Program-made: the position numbers and the translations under genes
Notes under the pieces: generated by a model
Database searches by the model: none
What the model was told of the DNA's origin: nothing
What the model saw: only the letters and a program-made list of their open reading frames with translations
Assembly (NCBI GenBank): GCA_965220425.1
Contig: OZ244830.1
Coordinates: 868,001 to 932,000 of the forward strand
Reading direction: 5' to 3'
DNA from: Azophilus sp965220425
GTDB lineage: Bacteria > Pseudomonadota > Gammaproteobacteria > Pseudomonadales > Azotimanducaceae
DNA length: 64,000 bases
Part shown: positions 25,314-33,787 of the stretch, piece after piece
Position numbering within the stretch: the first letter of the stretch is position 1
Layout: each line of letters opens with the position of its first letter

Positions 25314-26548
25314 TGGACACCTCCGGGCCACGGCTGGGCCAGCATGCGCAACGACTGAATATCGACCTTGGCATAAATCCTGGTCGTGTCGGGGTGGCGA
25401 TGGCCCAACACATCGCCGATCTCACCGAGCGAAGCTCCGCCGCGAATCATCTCAGTGGCGAGACCGTGACGAAATTGATGAGCGCCGCCAGTCGGTGCGT
25501 TCACACCGGCACGTTCGAGCGAATGGCGGACCAAGGAACTGATGGCACTGGCGTCCCGAAATCCGCGGACCGGCGCCCTGCTGCGCAGGAATACGCGTCG
25601 GCTGGCGCTCGATGGCCGTCCATTGCGCAGGTAGTCCGCAATCGCCTTGCCGACTTCATGGGGCAAGGGAAACGCCTTGCGCATTCCTCCCTTCATGTGT
25701 GCGTGCAGCGTTCCGGCGCGCCAGTCGATGTCGTCGAGTTCGAGAAAGACCACTTCGCTTGAGCGCAGCCCCAGACGCGCAAGCAGCAGCAAAATCGCAT
25801 AGTCGCGACAGCCCATGGCGGTGTTGCGATCGATGCTGGCCAACAATCGGTCGACCTGATCGGCTGAAATCGCGCGTGGAAGCGATGTCATGGACCAGTT
25901 CGCAACGACGGGCACAGCGGCGGTCAAGTCCGGCATCCCCTCGCTACGATGGCACGCATACCGCAGGAAGGAGCGCAACGAGGTCGTCATGAGCTTTGCG
26001 CATGCCCTGTGCAAACCCGATGCCTCGTGCACGACGAATCCTTCGACGTCGCCGGCGCTCAAACTCAACAGCGTCACTTGCCCGTTGCCGAAACGATACT
26101 GCAGAAAAGCGCGAACGAAAGGCAGGTAGTTCAGTATCGTGGCCGGGGCAAGACCACGCGATTCCCGCAGATATTGCTCGTAGTCCAGCGCGTAGCGCTC
26201 GACCGCGGTCTTCCGATCCGCCGACGTCTTCTCGGCGGGGACCACCCCCTCAAGGCGCAGAAAATCAATCAGGTGCCTGAGCGCCGCCGCATCGCCATCG
26301 TAAAGCCGCTGGCACCGAGCACGATATCGCAGGTACCGCGCAGGGTGATCCGAGGTGAGATGGTCCGGATCGATGCCCTCGTGTTCAAGCCATGCATCGA
26401 AACCAGTTGCCAAAGAAACCCGTCGAGACATGGCCGACCGGCTGTATCCCTGCTGGCGGGCCCAATCCGAAAACGCATCGATCCAGGGTGCAAGCGGACC
26501 TCCGGACCCTCGCGACGGAACCAGACTGTTGTCATCGACATGCTTCAT
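25310..26548 (-). CDS. RIT tyrosine recombinase RitA (element B)
   Basis: This 412-residue first recombinase of the trio has box I in RLGLRSSEVVFL, box II in GAHQFRHGLATEM and the last motifs in LGHRHPDTTRIY. The N-terminal SAM-like domain spans about residues 120-215. The start is ATG at 26548; 127 bases separate it from the element end at 26674. No damage is seen. Confidence 0.9.
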   Translation of the reverse strand: MKHVDDNSLVPSRGSGGPLAPWIDAFSDWARQQGYSRSAMSRRVSLATGFDAWLEHEGIDPDHLTSDHPARYLRYRARCQRLYDGDAAALRHLIDFLRLEGVVPAEKTSADRKTAVERYALDYEQYLRESRGLAPATILNYLPFVRAFLQYRFGNGQVTLLSLSAGDVEGFVVHEASGLHRACAKLMTTSLRSFLRYACHRSEGMPDLTAAVPVVANWSMTSLPRAISADQVDRLLASIDRNTAMGCRDYAILLLLARLGLRSSEVVFLELDDIDWRAGTLHAHMKGGMRKAFPLPHEVGKAIADYLRNGRPSSASRRVFLRSRAPVRGFRDASAISSLVRHSLERAGVNAPTGGAHQFRHGLATEMIRGGASLGEIGDVLGHRHPDTTRIYAKVDIQSLRMLAQPWPGGVQ

Positions 26549-26635
26549 GGTGGACTCCTTACCCCTCCCGGGGCTAATGAATGGAGTCTTTACTATGTAG
26601 CTATCAACTCGCTTGGATCACTGAAAAAATCTGAC

Positions 26636-27466
26636 TTAAGGGTCGTTACAAGACATAGTCAGGTGGGCGATATAGTGCCGCAGCGTATGGGGACTCACCC
26701 GCTTGCTTTGCAGGGTCGGGCAGTTCTCGGCTGCCATCCGGGCGTACTTCCGCACGATGCGCTCGATGCCGTCGCGACTGAAGCGGCCCCGGCGGTTGCT
26801 CGCGAACAGCGGTTGGTCCGGCGCTGCCGTCCGTTCTCCGAGCCAGCCGCGGAGAGCCTGTACACTGTCGGTGCGCAGCGGGGTTGCCCGTTCCTTGCGG
26901 CCTTTTCCCCGGCAATGGACATGCGCCTGGGACTGAGGCTCAAGGACCACGTCTCCGACATTGAGCCCGATCAGTTCCGAGACCCTGAGACCGGTTTGAA
27001 GGGCAACGAGCAACAGCGTTCTGTCGCGCCGCCCGATCCATGTAGACAGGTCGGGTGCCGCGAGAAGTGCGGTGCACTCTGCCCGGTCGAGGTAGTCGAT
27101 CGTTCGTTTATCTTGGCGCTTTGCGGGTATGGCGAGAACCTTCTGGCAATGGTGCAGTAGGGCAGGTTCGTGGATTGCAACGAACTGGAAGAACCCGCGG
27201 ATCGCCGACCTGCGCGCGTTGCGCGTGCGGGTGCTGTTTCCTCGAGCGTCCTCGACGAAGCACAGGAATCGGGCCACGAGACAAGCGTCGATGTCGGTGA
27301 CAAGCAAATCGGCGGGCGTCCGCCCGATCTGTTCACAGGCGTAGCCGAGCAACAGCCGGAAGGTGTCGCGGTAACTGGCCACGGTGTGAGGACTGGCTTC
27401 CTTCTGGACGATGAGGCGATCGGCGAAGAAGCTCTGCAGATGGGAAGGCAATGAATACGTCGTCAT
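26636..27466 (-). pseudogene. RIT tyrosine recombinase RitC (element C), truncated at LRH box
   Basis: The start ATG overlaps the ritB stop (ATGA at 27463-27466). It is normal through box I (LQTGLRVSELIGL), GKGRKERATPL and HTLRH at 26675. It then becomes YIAHLTMSCNDP and stops at 26636. The second histidine and the tyrosine are missing, so it is inactive. The first residues of the foreign tail (YIA, then TMS) are the same as in the truncated ritC of element A, since both run into element B ends. Confidence 0.88.
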
Positions 27467-28416
27467 GATCCCTCCCCTTGCGCGAGAGATCGTTCGGCTC
27501 GCTCAGTGGCCAGTTGAAGCAGTTCGGGCACCGCCTCCACGTACCAGTACGTACCGGCCGGGCTCTTGTGCCCGAGCCATGTGCTCAGCTTGTACATCTC
27601 CCGGTCAGGGTCCAAGCCGGATCGGTACCAGTCGATGATGGTTCTGACCGCCACGGTGTGCCGCATGTCGTGCAGGCGTGGCCCCCGGCCGGCTTTGCCG
27701 GTTTCTCTCCGCTCCCGCAGGCCGATTTCCTGGCTGACCCGCACGAAGTTGTATTCGGCGGTATGGATTTTGATACGTCGGCCGTTCTCGCCGACGAAGA
27801 ATGCAGGCGTATCGGCCGCATCGAGAATCTGTTCACGTACAGTCCGGTAATCCGCCAGGCGCTCGGTGGTGCACGGGGTAACCGTGACCACACGGCCTGT
27901 ATCGTTCTTGCCGGTCCGGACGCGCAGCAGGGCCGCTTCCAGATCGACATCCCGATCGTCGAGTCCCACCGCCTCGCCGATCCGGAGCCCCGTGACCGCG
28001 ATCAAGCCAAACAGGGTCGCGTAGGTAGCCCCGCGCAAGCCCGATCTAGAAGGTAGCCGTGCCGCCTCGGTGACGATTGCGGCGATCTCCTCGTCGCTGT
28101 AGATGTAAGGTCGTGGCCGCCGCCGGCCCGCTGCAAACAAGCCCTTGGGCGGCACTTCGGTTCGCGGGTCGACGCTTTGCAGCCAACGGGCAAAGACGCG
28201 TACATGGCTCAACCGGTAGGACCAGCTTTGACTGCCAGCGGAACCGAACTGCTCTTTCCAGTTGAGGAACAGCTCTGTAGTGACCCATTCGGCCCCCTGT
28301 TCTGCCGCGAAGCAAGCAAATCTGCGTAGTGTCTGAACGGCACTGGCCGAAAGGCCGGTTCCGAAACGCTCCCGCTGGGCGAGGTACTGGCCGACGCGCT
28401 TGGTCAACGGGATCAT
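27463..28416 (-). CDS. RIT tyrosine recombinase RitB (element C)
   Basis: The frame is open far upstream, but the ATG at 28416 overlaps the ritA stop by ATGA and begins the RitB-like MIPLTKRVGQYLAQRERFGT. The 317-residue enzyme has VTGLRIGEAVGL, LHDMRHTVAVRT, the RitB-type WYRSGLDPDREMYKLSTWLG and the tyrosine in GHKSPAGTYWY. It appears intact. Confidence 0.9.
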   Translation of the reverse strand: MIPLTKRVGQYLAQRERFGTGLSASAVQTLRRFACFAAEQGAEWVTTELFLNWKEQFGSAGSQSWSYRLSHVRVFARWLQSVDPRTEVPPKGLFAAGRRRPRPYIYSDEEIAAIVTEAARLPSRSGLRGATYATLFGLIAVTGLRIGEAVGLDDRDVDLEAALLRVRTGKNDTGRVVTVTPCTTERLADYRTVREQILDAADTPAFFVGENGRRIKIHTAEYNFVRVSQEIGLRERRETGKAGRGPRLHDMRHTVAVRTIIDWYRSGLDPDREMYKLSTWLGHKSPAGTYWYVEAVPELLQLATERAERSLAQGEGS

Positions 28417-29669
28417 CGTATCGCTCCCGGCACCGGCCATGACCGCGCCAGCGGTCGCAGTGCATCGATGTCGTACCGGGCGTAGGCGGTGGTCGATTGG
28501 AACGACCGATGGCGCAGCACATCGCCGATCTCCTCCAGGGAGGCGCCCCGGCCCAACAGTTCCATGGCCAGGCTGTGGCGCAGCGCATGGGCCCGGGCCC
28601 GCGCCTGCCCCCGGGGTGGAGTCAGACCCACCCGCTTGTACGCTTGGCGAAGTGCCCTGCGGATCGTCATCGACGACGCGAACGGTCGATACGGCGGTCG
28701 CACGGATACGAACACATGACGCGAAGGGCCGTTCCTGCCGTTGCGGATCCACAACACGAGCGCCTCTCCGACATCCACGGGCAACGGCATGTGGTCCAAC
28801 TGCCCACCTTTGCCGCGGATGAGAATTCGGCCGGCCCGCCAGTCGATGTCGTCGAGCCGTAGAGCCGTCACTTCCTGTCCACGCAGACCGAGCCTGGCCA
28901 TCAGCAGCAGCATGGCATGATCGCGCCGCTCGCGCGGACTGTCGCCGCTAATCGCCTCGAGCAGGCTCCGGACGGTGTCGGGTTCGAGATGACGCGGCAG
29001 CCCATTGCGCCGCCTCCATGCCACCCGCGGAACGGCCTCGCTCAGGTGGCGCGGGATTCTGCCGCTCCAGAAGAGGAAACGCAGGATGTTGCGAAGATAG
29101 GGGAGGCGCCAGTTGTGCTTTCCTGAGAAGCGATCCGCAAAAACGAAGATACGCTCGGCCGTGACGGCACTCGGTAGGTGCGGCGTCCGGCCATCCGAGC
29201 GGCAGAACGTCGCGAAGCTCTTCAGGACGGTCCGGTGAGTACGCAGCCGTCCTCCGATCATCCCGCGATGCTGCCGCAGCCAAGCATCGAACTGTGCGCT
29301 CAACTCTTCCAGGGAGCCTGACGCGGGCGGCGGCGCGGACGGCGCCGGAACGATCACACCGGAATCGATCAGATAGCCGGTGAACCGCCGTGTGACCATC
29401 ATCAGTTCCCGCTTCATGTACGGAGTGCCCGCCGCTGGCACACTGGTCACTGCGAGTTGAGCAAGGACGCGTGCATCGAGTTCATCGGCCCCGAGACTGC
29501 GGGCTTCGACCTCCGCACAAAGTCGACCGGTCAAGCGCCGGAAGGTTGAAACGGTGCGCTCGGCATAGCCTTGCGCTGCAAGAAACTTCAAGAATGCGCT
29601 GCGATGCGGCGCCAACCAGGAGGACTCCACCAGCGTGAACGACGATGGCGGTGATACACAGGAAGACAT
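28413..29669 (-). CDS. RIT tyrosine recombinase RitA (element C)
   Basis: This 418-residue recombinase shows box I in RLGLRGQEVTAL, box II in ARAHALRHSLAMEL and the end motifs in LRHRSFQSTTAY, where the second histidine is in LRHRS rather than LGH. Its start is ATG at 29669. The 260 bases between it and the element end carry the motif pair listed for element C and a CTTTCGTTTGAAACACGAAA inverted repeat near 29681-29700. Confidence 0.9.
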   Translation of the reverse strand: MSSCVSPPSSFTLVESSWLAPHRSAFLKFLAAQGYAERTVSTFRRLTGRLCAEVEARSLGADELDARVLAQLAVTSVPAAGTPYMKRELMMVTRRFTGYLIDSGVIVPAPSAPPPASGSLEELSAQFDAWLRQHRGMIGGRLRTHRTVLKSFATFCRSDGRTPHLPSAVTAERIFVFADRFSGKHNWRLPYLRNILRFLFWSGRIPRHLSEAVPRVAWRRRNGLPRHLEPDTVRSLLEAISGDSPRERRDHAMLLLMARLGLRGQEVTALRLDDIDWRAGRILIRGKGGQLDHMPLPVDVGEALVLWIRNGRNGPSRHVFVSVRPPYRPFASSMTIRRALRQAYKRVGLTPPRGQARARAHALRHSLAMELLGRGASLEEIGDVLRHRSFQSTTAYARYDIDALRPLARSWPVPGAIR

Positions 29670-29930
29670 AATCGATACCTTTCGTTTGAAACACGAAAGG
29701 AACCTACGCCAGAACAGAGCACTGTTATCGGGAGCGCGCTATTACAATCCCGAAGCCAAGAACCATCGCGAACCAAGACCAGTGAAGATGAACGAGTCCA
29801 GGTCCTGCGACCGGGTCATCGACAAACCACCGAATCATGGCCGATTGATTATGCCGACAAACTTTGCCCAATGGCATGGTTGATCAACGAGTTAGACCGT
29901 GTTGTCGGCATAAAACGACTGTCGGCATGT

Positions 29931-29962
29931 CAGGCGATATGCCGATATCGGCATATCGCCTG
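29931..29962. repeat. Perfect 32-bp palindrome at RIT C / IS66 junction
   Basis: It reads CAGGCG, a 20-nt palindrome with half-site ATATGCCGAT, then CGCCTG; symmetry ends exactly at 29931 and 29962. The half-site matches the element's own motif TTATGCCGAC (29849-29858) at 8 of 10 positions. CGCCTG reads on into the IS66-type transposase frame. Confidence 0.9.
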
Positions 29963-30236
29963 CGAACGCAGCCTGCGAGCGCCGGTCATCGGCCGCAAGC
30001 TCAGCTTCGGCAACGACAGTTGGATCGGCGCGCGCCTGACGGCCATGCTGTACGGCGTCTTCGCCACCCTGAAGCGCAACGACATCGACCTCGACCATTG
30101 GCTGCATGACTGGCTCACCGCCTGTGCCGAGGCGGGCGGACCGCCGACCGACCTGACGCCCTGGCTGCCCTGGTCGATGACAGCGACGGAACGTGAACGG
30201 TTGCACCAGCCGCGCGCGCCGCCCCGTCATGCCTGA
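29963..30236 (+). pseudogene. IS66-type transposase, C-terminal remnant (copy 2)
   Basis: The frame reads CERSLRAPVIGRKLSFGNDS then ARLTAMLYGVFATLKRNDID to PPRHA, the conserved end of an IS66-family DDE transposase (E-R-x-L-R-x-x-x-I-G-R-K). It keeps about 24 more residues than copy 1, up to the RIT C insertion point. The N-terminal part is not in the window. Confidence 0.8.
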
Positions 30237-31143
30237 GCCCGCCGATGCGTTGGACGGCGTCCCCGCCGACCACGTCGTGTGCCACTATCACGGGCGCGAC
30301 TTCACGGCCGCGGAGATGCGCCTGTTGCGCGCCTTGATCGCCAGTCCGCCGGCCCGGCACCGGGCCGCGTTGTCGCGCGCCTTCTGCGAGCGCATCGCCT
30401 GGCTGCGGCCCGACGGTGGACTCAAGGACATGGCCGCTCGCGTGGCCATGCTCGCCATGCACCGCGACGGCTGGATCGCGCTGCCGCCGCCGCGCCGTCC
30501 CCGCTACCCGCCACGGCACGTCAACCCGCAACTGAGCCAGCCGCCGCTACTGCCGCCGCCGGCCACTCTCGATGAGGCCCGACCCCTCCACCTGGTCCGC
30601 ATCAGCGCACGCGACCGCCACGCCAGCGACCAGTGGAACGCTTGCGTCGCGGCCCATCACTACCTCGGCTACACCCCGCTGACCGGCGCCCAGATGCGCT
30701 ACGCCGCCTACGACCGCTTCGGCTGCCCCCTGGCCATGCTCGGCTTCGCCGCCGCCGCCTGGCATCTCGCACCCCGCGACCGCTTCATCGGATGGTCACC
30801 CCAGACCCGACAACGCCACCTCGGCCAGATCGTCAACAACTCCCGCCTGCTCGTGCTGCCCTGGGCGCGCCTGCCCAACCTCGTCTCCCACCTGTTCAAA
30901 CTCATCCGCGGCCGCCTCGCCGACGACTGGCAGGCCCAGTACCGCATCACGCCCGTGCTCATCGAAACCTTCGTCGAAACACCCCGCTTCACCGGAACCG
31001 TCTACCAGGCCTCCGGATGGATCCCCGTCGGAACCACCCAGGGCCGGGGACGCCAGGACACCCACAGAAACCACACCCTGCCCAAAAAGAACATCTGGCT
31101 CTTGCCCCTGAGGAAAGACTGGAAACGCATCCTCAACCGGTAA
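30229..31143 (+). CDS. DruA-like DUF4338 protein (copy 2)
   Basis: It is nearly identical to the copy at 17433-18347, with the same motifs (HHYLGYTPLTGAQMRYA, LPNLVSHLF, TQGRGRQD, KNIWLLPL) and only a few substitutions such as P-A-D for P-S-D at the N-terminus. The ATG at 30229 overlaps the transposase stop. Both copies lie just inside an IS66-type terminus, which supports a role as an accessory gene of that element. DruA itself acts in anti-phage defence with four partners that are absent here. Confidence 0.8.
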   Translation: MPEPADALDGVPADHVVCHYHGRDFTAAEMRLLRALIASPPARHRAALSRAFCERIAWLRPDGGLKDMAARVAMLAMHRDGWIALPPPRRPRYPPRHVNPQLSQPPLLPPPATLDEARPLHLVRISARDRHASDQWNACVAAHHYLGYTPLTGAQMRYAAYDRFGCPLAMLGFAAAAWHLAPRDRFIGWSPQTRQRHLGQIVNNSRLLVLPWARLPNLVSHLFKLIRGRLADDWQAQYRITPVLIETFVETPRFTGTVYQASGWIPVGTTQGRGRQDTHRNHTLPKKNIWLLPLRKDWKRILNR

Positions 31144-31187
31144 AACATCTACCCGTCAAACACAAGACGAGCGAACGCTTACCCCTC

Positions 31188-31208
31188 GACAGCCCTTGCC
31201 GGGCTGTC
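31188..31208. terminator. Stem-loop after IS66/DruA unit
   Basis: GACAGCCC (31188-31195), loop TTGCC, GGGCTGTC (31201-31208). There is no T-run on the plus strand, so termination is only possible. It lies between the IS66-type terminus at 31182 and the IS1634 element. Confidence 0.4.
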
Positions 31209-31273
31209 TGAAATAGCATAACTCATTGTTTCATATACGATTAGCCTCCATCCGGCGGCGGGCGGGCCGGATC

Positions 31274-33124
31274 ATTTTTAGTATGACCTAATATAAATTG
31301 TCCGAAATCATCAGGTTGAAATCCTATTTATTCATTAAAAAAACAAATTATATCGCATTATATATCTTGATATAGAACCATTAAATGCGTATCGTATGAC
31401 CTAACAGTCATGGTCAGCATCGTCAAAAAAACCATCCGCGGCAAACCCTACTACTACGCCCGCCAGTGCAAGCGCGTCGACGGCAAACCCAAGATCGTCT
31501 GGCAAAAATACCTCGGCCGACCCAACGACATCCTCGCCGCCATGAGCGGCGACGCCAACCCCAAGCCCACGGCCGCCCTCGTGCGCGAGTTCGGCGCCGT
31601 CGCCGCCCTCCTCGGCCTCGCCCAACGCCTGCGCCTCGTCGAGCACATCGACCGCCATGTCCCCAAGCGCGGCTCCGGCCCCTCCGTCGGCACCTACCTG
31701 CTGGTCGCCACCCTCAATCGGTGCGTCGCCCCCTGTTCCAAGGCCAGCATCGCCAAGTGGTTCGACAACACCGTCCTCAACCGCCTGCTCGACATCGAGG
31801 CGCGCCAACTCAGCAGCCAGCGCTTCTGGGACAACATGGACCGCGTCTCGCGCCAAGCCATCCAGGCGATCGAGCGCGACCTCGTCGCCGGCCTGGTGCG
31901 CGAGTTCGATGTCGACCCGCGGCGCGTGCTGTTCGACGCCACCAACTTCTTCACCTTCATCGATACCTTCAACACCCGTTCCACCCTCGCCCAGCGCGGC
32001 CACGGCAAGGAAGGCCGCAACCTGCGCATCGTCGGTCTCGCGCTGCTCGTCGCCGCCGACTCCCACTTGCCACTGCTGCACCGCACCTATGCCGGCAACA
32101 CCCCCGACGCGCCCACCTTCGCCAGCCTGACCGACGCGCTCGCCGCGCGCTACCGCGACATCTGCCACGCCGCCGAACACATCACGCTGGTGTTCGACAA
32201 GGGCAACAACTCCAAGGACAACCTCCAGGCGGTCGCCGAGAGCCCCTATCGCTTCATTGGCTCGCTGGTGCCCGCCCAGCATCCCGACCTGCTCAAGACG
32301 CCCGCCCGCAAGCTGCGCCCGCTCGACGGCGACGGACTCCCGGGCGTGAGCGCCTGGCGCACCGTTCGCACCGTGCTCGGCGCGCAACGCACCGTGCTCG
32401 TCACCTACAACGAGAACCTGTTCGCCGCCCAGTCGCAAACGCTGCTGCGCGAAATCGCCAAGCGCCGGCAACGCCTGCGGGAGCTCCAGCACCGCCTCCA
32501 GGGCTGGCGCAGCGGCCGCGTGCGCGGCCCCAGGCGACCGGCCGTGCAAGGCGTCGAGAAAAAGGTGGCCGCGTGGCTCAAGGCGCGCCACATGAAGGAC
32601 CTGTTCAAGGTCGACATCGGGGAATCCGACGGACTGCCGAGATTGCATTACCGGTTCGACCGGCGCGCTTGGCAGCGCTTGCAGAAAACGCTGCTCGGCA
32701 AGACGCTCATCTTCACCGACAACGCGGACTGGAGCGATGCCGAGATCGTGCGCGGCTACCGCGCGCAGCATCATGTCGAGAACGCCTTCCGCCACATGAA
32801 AAATCCGCACTACATCGCCCTGCGTCCGCAGCACCACTGGACCGACCAGAAGATCGAGGTGCATGTCTTCTGCTGCGTCCTCGCATTGCTTTTGTGCAGT
32901 CTGTTGCAACGCGAAACGCGCCGCCGCGGACTGTCCTGCTCCATCTCAGAGTTGCTCGAACGCCTCGGCCGCATCCGCGAGGTCGGCGTCGTCTACCCGT
33001 CCCCGGGCAAGCGCCGGGCCCCCACCGTCCAGATGACCGTCTCGCAAATGACCGACGACCAGCGCGCGCTTTATGATGCCCTCGATCTGCGCCGCTACCT
33101 GACCGCGTAGGTCATACGAAAATT
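31274..33124 (+). mobile_element. IS1634-family insertion sequence
   Basis: Inverted repeats of the form ATTTT-x-GTATGACCTA occur at the left (from about 31274) and, inverted, at the right (to about 33124); a second copy of GTATGACCTAA lies at 31394, just before the gene. One long transposase gene fills the element. A target duplication could not be assigned with confidence. Confidence 0.75.
31410..33110 (+). CDS. IS1634-family transposase
   Basis: This is a 566-residue transposase of the IS4-like DDE superfamily. The first D is in RVLFDATNFFTF, the second in HITLVFDKGNNSKDN, and the E region in HHVENAFRHMKNPHYIALRP with the following HWTDQKIEVHVFCC. These are typical of IS1634 proteins, as is the N-terminal GKPYYYARQCKRVDGKPKIV. 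The ATG at 31410 lies 16 bases after the inner repeat. It appears intact. Confidence 0.88.
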   Translation: MVSIVKKTIRGKPYYYARQCKRVDGKPKIVWQKYLGRPNDILAAMSGDANPKPTAALVREFGAVAALLGLAQRLRLVEHIDRHVPKRGSGPSVGTYLLVATLNRCVAPCSKASIAKWFDNTVLNRLLDIEARQLSSQRFWDNMDRVSRQAIQAIERDLVAGLVREFDVDPRRVLFDATNFFTFIDTFNTRSTLAQRGHGKEGRNLRIVGLALLVAADSHLPLLHRTYAGNTPDAPTFASLTDALAARYRDICHAAEHITLVFDKGNNSKDNLQAVAESPYRFIGSLVPAQHPDLLKTPARKLRPLDGDGLPGVSAWRTVRTVLGAQRTVLVTYNENLFAAQSQTLLREIAKRRQRLRELQHRLQGWRSGRVRGPRRPAVQGVEKKVAAWLKARHMKDLFKVDIGESDGLPRLHYRFDRRAWQRLQKTLLGKTLIFTDNADWSDAEIVRGYRAQHHVENAFRHMKNPHYIALRPQHHWTDQKIEVHVFCCVLALLLCSLLQRETRRRGLSCSISELLERLGRIREVGVVYPSPGKRRAPTVQMTVSQMTDDQRALYDALDLRRYLTA

Positions 33125-33183
33125 ACCCGGAATATCTTTATCGATCAAATTCTTACGTGTCGAACACGGTAAACTCGGGCTAG

Positions 33184-33306
33184 GTGTCGCTCAATGCCGG
33201 AACAGAAGTTGAGTTGGTTCACACTGGAACGGAGAGATCGTATGTGGCCGCTGGGTACCTATACGGAAAACGGGGCCTTCTTCTGAAGAAAACTCAGATC
33301 AATTAG
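33184..33306 (+). other. Possible small ORF or 3' gene remnant
   Basis: Between stop codons the frame reads SLNAGTEVELVHTGTERSYV and AAGYLYGKRGLLLKKTQIN, starting at a GTG. It looks like real protein, perhaps an SH3-like tail of a gene cut by the IS1634 insertion. No family is recognised. Confidence 0.3.
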
Positions 33307-33339
33307 GTTTCTAAACAATTATGATTCGGAGGAAGAGTA

Positions 33340-33600
33340 GTGGAACTTGCTTTGCTGATCGCAATCTTGGTAACAACTGGCTTGCTGGCTGCTCGAAAAG
33401 GATACGCATTCGTCTACTGGGTTATGGCTGGCGGCATCATTGGCTTGTTGATTCTAGCGTTCCTCCCATTTGTGAATGAGAAGTCAGATGTCTCTGATGC
33501 GACTGAGAGGAAAAAACTAAAGTCGAGAGGTAACACAATTGGTGGTGTGATATCAGCCATAGGGATTTCGGTAATGATAGCGCTCCTCATTTCAGTATGA
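33340..33600 (+). CDS. Small membrane protein, three hydrophobic segments
   Basis: The 86-residue protein starts at a GTG (33340) with GGAGGA a few bases upstream, which decides the start. It has transmembrane segments at about 2-17 (ELALLIAILVTTGLLA), 25-44 (VYWVMAGGIIGLLILAFLPF) and 68-86 (IGGVISAIGISVMIALLISV), with a charged loop between the last two. No family is recognised. Confidence 0.55.
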   Translation: MELALLIAILVTTGLLAARKGYAFVYWVMAGGIIGLLILAFLPFVNEKSDVSDATERKKLKSRGNTIGGVISAIGISVMIALLISV

Positions 33601-33787
33601 TCCGATCCCTTTCTGGATTGAGCGACTGCTATAGGTTCATCCTCCCTGACGCAAAGAAAATGACAAGTTGATGTCATTGTTAACGCATATCGCGCTTAGG
33701 AACTATCCGCCTCGGGTCGGCATGTCCTTGCAATAGGTTCTGCTGTTGGTACCCGAAAGGAACCCATGAAACGTGTAATCTCAAGCT

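Larger units (their letters stand above)
23259..26674 (-). mobile_element. RIT element B, complete gene set
   Basis: The ends share TATATCGCCCRCCKGACTAT followed by GTC, read inward from 23259 and from 26674. Each end also has an inverted motif pair: ACTATGTCGGG at 23274-23284 with CCCGACATAGT at 23353-23363, and ACTATGT at 26592-26598 with ACATAGT at 26653-26659. Inside are three intact, ATGA-linked recombinase genes on the minus strand. On both sides it abuts the 5' part of a ritC gene, cut at LRH. Confidence 0.8.
26675..29930 (-). mobile_element. RIT element C (ritC end lost)
   Basis: The right end is at 29930, before the hexamer CAGGCG and the 32-bp palindrome at 29931-29962. It contains an inverted motif pair, TTATGCCGACAA at 29849-29860 and TTGTCGGCATAA at 29902-29913, plus a further GTCGGCAT. 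Three recombinase genes follow on the minus strand. The ritC end is cut at 26675, where element B begins. It inserted into an IS66-type transposase gene whose C-terminus continues at 29963. Confidence 0.82.

Noticed and set aside
31401..32909. Minus-strand open frame of 502 residues antisense to the IS1634 transposase
   Set aside because: Composition (Gly, Val, Glu, Ala runs) is that of a shadow of a GC-rich gene; the plus-strand frame carries the DDE motifs.
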